From NCBI RefSeq assembly GCF_014200455.1, contig NZ_JACHBW010000005.1:186001-250000 (forward strand): a stretch of DNA of 64,000 nucleotides. Reading direction: 5' to 3'. The position numbers and the translations under genes were made by a program. The stretch comes from Paraburkholderia bannensis. GTDB taxonomy: Bacteria; Pseudomonadota; Gammaproteobacteria; Burkholderiales; Burkholderiaceae. Each line of letters opens with the position of its first letter. Within the stretch, counting starts at the first letter, position 1. The notes below the pieces were generated by a model that was not told the DNA's origin, searched no databases, and worked only from the letters and a program-made list of their open reading frames with translations. Below, piece by piece: positions 58,806 through 64,000 of the stretch.

Positions 58806-58947
58806 GATGATTCACGCCAGTTTTCGCGCGCGTTTTTCCAAAACAACGAAACGTCATAGGGGTATTCGCGCGCAACCCAACCCTTCCCATCGCGTCGCAT
58901 CGCATGCGGCCGATGGGATAGACGCTCCCTCGCGAGGCCGTGCGCCT

Positions 58948-59511
58948 TTAGATCTTGCCGACCAGATCCAGCGACGGCGTCAGGGTTTGCGCGCCGGGCG
59001 TCCACTTCGCCGGGCAGACTTCGCCCGGGTGCGAGGCGACGTATTGCGCGGCCTGCACCTTGCGCAGCAGTTCCTTCGCATCACGGCCAATGCCGTTGTC
59101 ATGCACTTCGTAGAGCTTGATCTTGCCTTCCGGGTCGATCACAAAGGTGCCGCGCAGCGCCAGCCCTTCTTCCTCGATCAACACCTCGAAATTGCGCGCA
59201 AGCGTCGCGGTCGGGTCGCCAACCAGCGGGTATTGCACCTTGGCAATGGTGTCCGAGGTATCGTGCCAGGCTTTGTGCGTGAAATGCGTATCGGTGGAGA
59301 CACCGTAGATTTCGACGCCGAGTTTCTGGAACTCCGCATAGTGATCGGCGAGATCGCCCAGCTCGGTGGGGCAGACGAAAGTGAAATCGGCGGGATAGAA
59401 AACCACCACCGACCATTTGCCCTTGAAGTTTTCCTCGCTGACGGGAACGAACTTGCCGCCGTGGTAGGCCGTGGATTTGAAAGGCTTGACCTGCGTGTTG
59501 ATGAGCGACAT
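58948..59511 (-). CDS. ahpC: Alkyl hydroperoxide reductase C (2-Cys peroxiredoxin)
   Basis: A 187-aa typical 2-Cys peroxiredoxin. The peroxidatic Cys is in [20 protein letters not shown] and the resolving Cys in [15 protein letters not shown]. Other marks are [20 protein letters not shown] and [20 protein letters not shown]. Cytosolic; reduces peroxides with electrons from AhpF, which is not encoded here. Peroxiredoxins are often induced with sulfonate genes under sulfate starvation, and flavin monooxygenases leak peroxide, so the placement may be meaningful. ATG 59511 is the family start. Confidence 0.96.
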   Translation of the reverse strand: MSLINTQVKPFKSTAYHGGKFVPVSEENFKGKWSVVVFYPADFTFVCPTELGDLADHYAEFQKLGVEIYGVSTDTHFTHKAWHDTSDTIAKVQYPLVGDPTATLARNFEVLIEEEGLALRGTFVIDPEGKIKLYEVHDNGIGRDAKELLRKVQAAQYVASHPGEVCPAKWTPGAQTLTPSLDLVGKI

Positions 59512-59708
59512 AGGATTTCCTTGAAGTGATCCGGCGGCGGATAGCGGCCGGATGAGTCTTTGCCCGATGTCTGATCGGGCGGTAGCCAACCCAGAGACTA
59601 GTCGAGCAGGATGGCCGCCGGAAGCGATCTTTTCTTGAATGGAATCCGCGCACGCAGAAAAGCCGCCCAACGTGGAATCGCACGATTCATGCTGGCTTTC
59701 GAGCCGGA

Positions 59709-60536
59709 TCAGCGCGGGAAATAATCCGGCAGCCGATAGCCCTTGTAGGTGGTGTTGCGCAAAATCGCGCTGCGGAATTCATCGGCGCGATAGGCCGCAA
59801 CGATATCGGCGGTCTCCTGCGCATTGCGGTTCGCTGCTTTGACAACCACCTGATTCACATAAGGCGACTGCATGTGTTCGAGCGCCAGGGCTTCAGTCAG
59901 GCGGTGACCGCTCGAAATGGCGAAGTTGCCCTGGATGGCGGCAAAATCCACGTCCTCGAGCGCGCGAGGCGCCTGTGCGGTATCGAGCGGCACAATGCGA
60001 ATGCCAGCGGGATTGGCAATCACGTCATGCTCGGACACATCGACGGGATTGGGATTCTCGCGAATGCGGATCCAGCCCACTTCCTGAAGGATCTTGAGCG
60101 CGCGTTCGAGGTTGACGGGGTCGTTCGGCACGGCCACCGTCGCGCCGGGTTTGACCTCGGCCAGTGAATGATGTCGGGTCGAATAAAGCCCCATCGGCGG
60201 CGTGGGCACCTGCACGACCCCGATCAGATCGGTGCCGTTGCGCGCGTTGTAGGCCTTCAGATAGACGCTGTGCTGCATCACGTCGGCGGCGATCTCGCCA
60301 TGCCAGACGGCCTGATTCGCTTCGAGTCCGGTACTGAAGTTGACATACTGGACCGTGTATCCCTTGCGTTTGAGTTGCGGCTCCACGCCTTCGCGGAATT
60401 CATCGGCATAGGGGCCCGGAACAAAGCCGACCCGCAGCACGTGGGCTGCGTTGTCGGCGGCGCGGGAAGTCTGCGATTGCGCCGCGAACAGTGCAATCGC
60501 AGAAAAGAGGGCGGATAGAACCAGGCGATGGCGCAT
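59709..60536 (-). CDS. MetQ/NlpA-family binding protein, orphan
   Basis: A 275-aa exported binding protein of the NlpA/MetQ family. The signal peptide is [20 protein letters not shown]. No lipobox Cys is present, so it is soluble in the periplasm rather than a lipoprotein. Mature landmarks are [60 protein letters not shown] and [20 protein letters not shown]. Family ligands are methionine and related sulfur compounds. No MetN or MetI gene is adjacent. It is divergent from the DszC/DszA-like operon and has a possible -24/-12 promoter at 60669. Confidence 0.9.
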   Translation of the reverse strand: MRHRLVLSALFSAIALFAAQSQTSRAADNAAHVLRVGFVPGPYADEFREGVEPQLKRKGYTVQYVNFSTGLEANQAVWHGEIAADVMQHSVYLKAYNARNGTDLIGVVQVPTPPMGLYSTRHHSLAEVKPGATVAVPNDPVNLERALKILQEVGWIRIRENPNPVDVSEHDVIANPAGIRIVPLDTAQAPRALEDVDFAAIQGNFAISSGHRLTEALALEHMQSPYVNQVVVKAANRNAQETADIVAAYRADEFRSAILRNTTYKGYRLPDYFPR

Positions 60537-60668
60537 GATATTGATTCGTGATGCAGATTGATGGGGTAGGATTTTCGCGTGATCGGCATGCATCGATCGA
60601 TTATTGGCAAGCGCCGGCAAGGTGGTCAAACAACGAAAACTGCAATGGTTTCATGCAAAGGTGCTGGC

Positions 60669-60685
60669 TGCTTCGCGCCTGCCAA
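60669..60685 (-). promoter_or_regulatory. Possible sigma-54 promoter of the MetQ-like gene
   Basis: On the minus strand TTGGCAGGCGCGAAGCA has GG and GC 10 bases apart and a consensus TTGGCA -24 half, but a poor -12 half (AAGCA). It lies about 135 bases before the gene start. No copy of the 16-bp palindrome is nearby, so support is weaker than for the other sites. Confidence 0.35.
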
Positions 60686-60787
60686 CGCAGACGCGCGAAT
60701 AACAAAAGTCGAATTCCGTGGTTAGTCGCGCACAAGCCGCTCCTTATACTTTTTCCCGAATGAAACACCGTGAAAAAGGAAAACTGC

Positions 60788-62023
60788 ATGTCCGCGCTTC
60801 CCAATGAACGACCGGTTCGCAATCTCGCCGCCGATCTCAGCTTGCAGAATGCACTGGCCGATCTGCCCGCGCTCGCGCAGCGAATCGGCAAGGAAGCGGC
60901 GGCGCGCGAAAGTCGTCGCGAATTGCCCTTCGAAGGCTTCGAGGCGTTCCGGCGCTCGGGGCTGGGGCGCCTGAGATTGCCGGTGGAATGGGGCGGTCTG
61001 GGCGGTTCGCTGCTGGATGAGTTCGAGGTGATCTCGACCCTGGCCGCCGCCGACAGCAACCTCGCGCATGCCTTGCGCATTCACTACGACCAGACCGAAG
61101 CGCTGCTGCTTTCGGCGCGCACGCGCTTCAACGACTTGCAGATCCGGCGCGTGATCGACGGGGCCATTTTTGGCGGCGCGTCGACCGAACTGGGAACCGC
61201 GCGCCCCGGCGAGTACACCACCACGCTGAGGCGCGACGGCGAGCATTACCGGCTCGACGGCCGCAAATATTATTCGACCGGTACGGCTTTTTCCGACTAC
61301 GCGCGCCTGAACGTCTTGAACGACGAGGGCGAGGCCGTGGTCGTGATCGTCCCCACCGGTCGCGAGGGCTTGACGGTGCTCGACGACTGGGACGGCATGG
61401 GACAGCGCATGACGGCGAGCGGCAGTCTGGTGTTCGAGAACCTGTTGGTGCACGCCGACGAAATCACGGCGCGCACATTGCACACGCTCACCGGGCGTCA
61501 CACTGGCGCGCTGCGTCAGTTGCATCTGGTGGCGGTGGCCGCGGGCATCGTGCGCAACGTGGTCGCCGATGCGAAGCGCTATGTGCTGGAGCACGGTCGC
61601 CCCGTGCTGCACAGCCCCGCGCCCAGCGCGCGCGAGGATGCCTTTATCCAGCAGGTGGTGGGCGCGCTGTCCGCGCATAGTCACGCGATCGACGCGCTGG
61701 TGCGCGAGAACGCCCGCACGCTGGATCGGTCGGCCCAGGCGATCCGGGCGGGTGCACCCGATGCGGATGCGCTCGTGCTCGAAGGGGCGCTGGCCACAGC
61801 GCGCACGCAGATCGTGGTGAGCAAGCTGGCGCTGGAAGCCGGCGAGCGCCTGTTCGAAGCGGGCGGCGCTTCGGCCACCTCGCGCGCGCACAATTTCGAC
61901 CGGCACTGGCGCAATCTGCGCACGATCTTCAGTCACAACCCGCTGCTGCATAAGGCGCGCGTGGTGGGCGATTACGTCCTGAATGACGTGACCACGCACC
62001 TCACCGAAGGCCGCGTGTTCTAG
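60788..62023 (+). CDS. DszC/SfnC-like flavin-dependent monooxygenase
   Basis: A 411-aa acyl-CoA-dehydrogenase-fold monooxygenase of the DszC/SfnC group, which uses reduced FMN to oxidise sulfides to sulfoxides and sulfones. Segments: RLRLPVEWGGLGGSLLDEFE, FGGASTELGTARPGEYTTTL, YYSTGTAFSDYARL (Ser163, the DszC active-site Ser position as I recall it) and LRTIFSHNPLLHKARVVGDY (His383, probably equal to DszC His391). There is no acyl-CoA catalytic Glu signature. ATG 60788 follows AAGGA at 7 bases; the in-frame GTG 60770 overlaps that site. It forms an operon with the DszA-like gene (28-base gap). Confidence 0.87.
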   Translation: MSALPNERPVRNLAADLSLQNALADLPALAQRIGKEAAARESRRELPFEGFEAFRRSGLGRLRLPVEWGGLGGSLLDEFEVISTLAAADSNLAHALRIHYDQTEALLLSARTRFNDLQIRRVIDGAIFGGASTELGTARPGEYTTTLRRDGEHYRLDGRKYYSTGTAFSDYARLNVLNDEGEAVVVIVPTGREGLTVLDDWDGMGQRMTASGSLVFENLLVHADEITARTLHTLTGRHTGALRQLHLVAVAAGIVRNVVADAKRYVLEHGRPVLHSPAPSAREDAFIQQVVGALSAHSHAIDALVRENARTLDRSAQAIRAGAPDADALVLEGALATARTQIVVSKLALEAGERLFEAGGASATSRAHNFDRHWRNLRTIFSHNPLLHKARVVGDYVLNDVTTHLTEGRVF

Positions 62024-62051
62024 AAGCCATGACTGAGGGAGTGTCCACGCG

Positions 62052-63404
62052 ATGAGCCGAACCCCAGCCAGCAGCGCACCGCGCCGCCTGCATCTGAACG
62101 TCAATATCCTGCACTCGGGCTTCGTGCCGTCGGCATGGCGTCTCGACGGCGCCGATCCGCGTGCATTCATCGACGTCGCGCATTACGTGCGGGTCGCGCA
62201 ACTCGCCGAAAGCGCGAAGTTCGACGCGGTGTTTCTCGCCGATAACGCGGCCATCATCGACCAGATCGACTTCCGCCCGATCACGGCGCTCGAACCCACG
62301 GTGCTGCTGGCCAGCATCGCGGCGGCCACCACCCATATCGGCGTGATCGGCACCGCGTCGACAAGCTATAACGAGCCCTACAACATCGCGCGCCGCTTCG
62401 CCACGCTCGATCACGTGAGTCGCGGACGCGCAGGCTGGAACGTGGTGACGACCGCCGATCTGCCGTCGGCGCGCAATTTCGGTTACGACACGGTGCCCGA
62501 TCATGCGCAGCGCTACGCACGCGCGGCGGAGTTCACGGAGCTGGTGAAGGCGCTGTGGGATAGCTGGGACGACGACGCCTTCATTGGCGACAAGGCAAGC
62601 GGCCGCTTTATCGACACGACGAAAGTGCGGCCCGTGGCGCACCAGGGACGCTTCTTCAAGGTGCAGGGGCCGCTGAACCTGCCGCGTCCGCCGCAAGGGC
62701 ATCCGGTGCTGGTGCAGGCGGGCGGATCGGGCGATGGGCGCGATCTTGCGGCGCGCCATGCGGAGGCGGTGTTTTCCGCCTCGCAGTCGTTCGAGGAGTC
62801 GGCGGCATACCGGCGCGATCTCAATGCGCGGGCCGCCGCTTATGGGCGCGCGCAGGGCGTGCAGGTGCTGGCGGGCCTGACGACCATCATCGGCGCGACC
62901 GAGGCCGAGGCGCTGCGGCGACGCGACGAACTGATCGAGCAGATTCCCTGGCGTTACAGCCTCACGCGGCTGGCCGGCATCCTGGGCCTTTCACCCGATC
63001 AACTCGATCTGGACGCGCGCCTGCCCGACAATCTCGCGCTGCCCAATGGCGGCAACGGCAACCACACCTTCTTTCACGCGACGCTGGCCGAGGCGCGTCG
63101 CGGCGGCCACACGGTGCGCGAGCTGATCCGCACGCTCGCGGGCGGCGGCGGTCATCGTGTGATCGTCGGTACACCTGAGCAGATTGCCGACGATATCGAG
63201 CACTGGTTCAAGGGCGAGGCCGCCGATGGCTTCAATCTCATGCCCGACGCGCTGCCGGACGGCCTGGAGGCGTTTGTGAGCGCAGTCGTGCCGATCCTGC
63301 AGCGGCGCGGCCTGTTTCGAACCGAATACGAGGGCAACACCTTGCGCTCTCATCTGGGTCTCGACCGGCCGGGCGTACGCGTTCTGGAGCCTGCTGCGGG
63401 CTAG
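62052..63404 (+). CDS. DszA/NtaA/SnaA-family flavin monooxygenase
   Basis: A 450-aa LLM-class monooxygenase (DszA is about 450). It starts RLHLNVNILHSGFVPSAWRL. Key segments are AESAKFDAVFLADNAAIIDQ, FATLDHVSRGRAGWNVVTTA, GHPVLVQAGGSGDGRDLAAR, VGTPEQIADDIEHWFKGEAA and DGFNLMPDALPDGLEAFVSA. In the 4S pathway DszA opens the sulfone ring to give a sulfinate, the substrate of DszB. NtaA and SnaA relatives oxidise other substrates, so the exact reaction is open. Second gene of the DszC-like operon. It needs reduced FMN from a reductase not encoded here. Confidence 0.9.
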   Translation: MSRTPASSAPRRLHLNVNILHSGFVPSAWRLDGADPRAFIDVAHYVRVAQLAESAKFDAVFLADNAAIIDQIDFRPITALEPTVLLASIAAATTHIGVIGTASTSYNEPYNIARRFATLDHVSRGRAGWNVVTTADLPSARNFGYDTVPDHAQRYARAAEFTELVKALWDSWDDDAFIGDKASGRFIDTTKVRPVAHQGRFFKVQGPLNLPRPPQGHPVLVQAGGSGDGRDLAARHAEAVFSASQSFEESAAYRRDLNARAAAYGRAQGVQVLAGLTTIIGATEAEALRRRDELIEQIPWRYSLTRLAGILGLSPDQLDLDARLPDNLALPNGGNGNHTFFHATLAEARRGGHTVRELIRTLAGGGGHRVIVGTPEQIADDIEHWFKGEAADGFNLMPDALPDGLEAFVSAVVPILQRRGLFRTEYEGNTLRSHLGLDRPGVRVLEPAAG

Positions 63405-63951
63405 CGTCAACGTGGACCGCAAGCGCCAGTTCGTGAAACCGCAGCCGGTGCGCTTCGTTCGCTTCGTTCTTCTGCGTGCAGGCAATGGCCACCGCAACGA
63501 CCCGCACGAAAGCGGGATTCAGCACCGCGTCGTCGAACACCGTTTGCGCGAAGCGCTGGCGGCCACTGTAACGCGCTCTACAGCTTGCCGGGTCGAGGGT
63601 CGGGCAGGAAGCCGTCAAGCGGGGACGGGGGCTCGCGATCGGAAAAAAAGCGCATGAGTTGTGTGGGCAGAGGCCGCGCCGCCCGGTTGGGGACGTATCC
63701 GGCCAAGCGGGCAGTATAGGAGGGCCGTGCGCGCCGCCTAATAGCGTTTTGGACTACGGTTATATGCGAGTGCGATTACGCGCGCCCGGTGCGGCAGGGA
63801 ACGCCCATGCATGCGCTTGCAGGCCGCCGTATGCGTTAGCAGCGGCTTTATGACTCGATTGGATAAACGTATCCGATTTGCTTCGTTGCCAGCGTGGCAG
63901 GGGGCACGTAGATTGGCGGTTTTGGCAATTCGTAAGGCAATCCGCGTGACT
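63405..63951. other. Intergenic, no gene seen
   Basis: A 547-base stretch after the DszA-like gene. Two short open frames (63412-63657 and 63659-63853) lack ribosome sites and coding character. About 63830-63900 is less GC-rich. No tRNA, terminator or operator was recognised. Confidence 0.5.
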
Positions 63952-64000
63952 ATGCCCGCATCCCTGTCCCTTTCTTCGCCAGCCCTTTCCTCCGATTCGT
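63952..64000 (+). CDS. Possible start of a gene running off the right edge
   Basis: ATG 63952 opens a frame reading MPASLSLSSPALSSDS that is still open at the window end. There is no clear ribosome site and too little sequence to assign a family. Confidence 0.25.
   Translation, partial: MPASLSLSSPALSSDS

Noticed and set aside
58826-58843. Minus-strand GG-N10-GC before the SDR gene
   Set aside because: The sequence around it is a simple CG/T run with no TTGGCA or TTGC element.
59653-59671. Minus-strand TTGGGCGGCTTTTCTGCG before ahpC as a -24/-12 promoter
   Set aside because: The spacing fits but both halves are weak (TTGGGC, CTGCG), and it is over 140 bases from the start. GG-N10-GC alone is common in GC-rich DNA.
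60604-60620. TTGGCAAGCGCCGGCAA upstream of the DszC-like gene as a sigma-54 promoter
   Set aside because: The GG and GC elements are 9, not 10, bases apart and no copy of the 16-bp palindrome is nearby. The DszC/DszA operon may use another promoter type.
1-64000. tRNA, rRNA, CRISPR array, insertion sequence, phage or origin
   Set aside because: I looked for T-loop-like sequence, regularly spaced repeats, transposase or integrase motifs and DnaA-box clusters and found none that held up.

Overview
The window looks like Burkholderiaceae DNA (Burkholderia, Paraburkholderia or Caballeronia type). It is GC-rich and densely packed with LysR, AraC, TetR and MerR regulators, TonB-dependent receptors, RND pumps and ABC transporters, and it carries a DUF4148 secreted protein typical of that family. 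I saw no rRNA, tRNA, CRISPR array, insertion sequence or phage gene. This is accessory metabolic and transport DNA.

Layout. 1-3119: ethanolamine catabolism (eutB end, eutC, AraC regulator). 3142-6885: an AraC and a LysR gene divergent from an MFS exporter, then a TetR gene. 7194-8041: a Fur-box promoter and an in-frame scar that looks like a collapsed haem-uptake operon (receptor signal peptide joined to the HmuV C-terminus), followed by a VirK/YbjX gene. 9259-14242: a Fur-box / FecI / FecR / STN-type TonB receptor surface-signalling set with a secreted unknown. 14479-23674: a two-component system convergent with an RND tripartite pump, flanked by two small secreted proteins. 23702-28669: a ytcA-mdtN-mdtO-mdtP-like exporter operon. 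29035-31203: an old-yellow-enzyme flavin oxidoreductase and a MerR regulator, with two divergent 19-bp-spacer MerR-type promoters. 32161-36161: a metallo-beta-lactamase-fold hydrolase and a Fur-box TonB siderophore receptor. 36274-40897: a CUT2 sugar ABC transporter. 41179-42453: a secreted lipase-like hydrolase.

42667-54090 is the most interesting part: an organosulfur-scavenging regulon that appears to be sigma-54 dependent. A stand-alone, SfnR-like sigma-54 activator with no sensory domain is transcribed with an atypical class II aldolase. Next to it are two ABC permeases and a periplasmic binding protein (no ATPase), two homologues of the 4S-pathway sulfinate desulfinase DszB, an SsuD-like flavin monooxygenase and a TonB receptor. 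One DszB homologue keeps the Cys/His/Arg active site; the other has lost Cys and His. Four -24/-12 promoters with exact GG-N10-GC spacing precede these units. Upstream of them lies a recurrent 16-bp palindrome, TGYTGCGC-NN-GCARCA, which I propose as the activator's binding site.

54384-63404 continues the theme after MgtC, a small unknown, a truncated HAD phosphatase and a RidA protein. It has an orphan SsuA-like binding protein, an SDR, AhpC, an orphan MetQ-like binding protein, and a DszC/SfnC-like plus DszA/NtaA-like monooxygenase pair. DszC-, DszA- and DszB-type enzymes therefore all occur within about 20 kb, which suggests a complete sulfide/sulfone to sulfite route on an unknown substrate. 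A flavin reductase and a transporter ATPase must come from elsewhere. All functional statements are inferred from sequence families and context.
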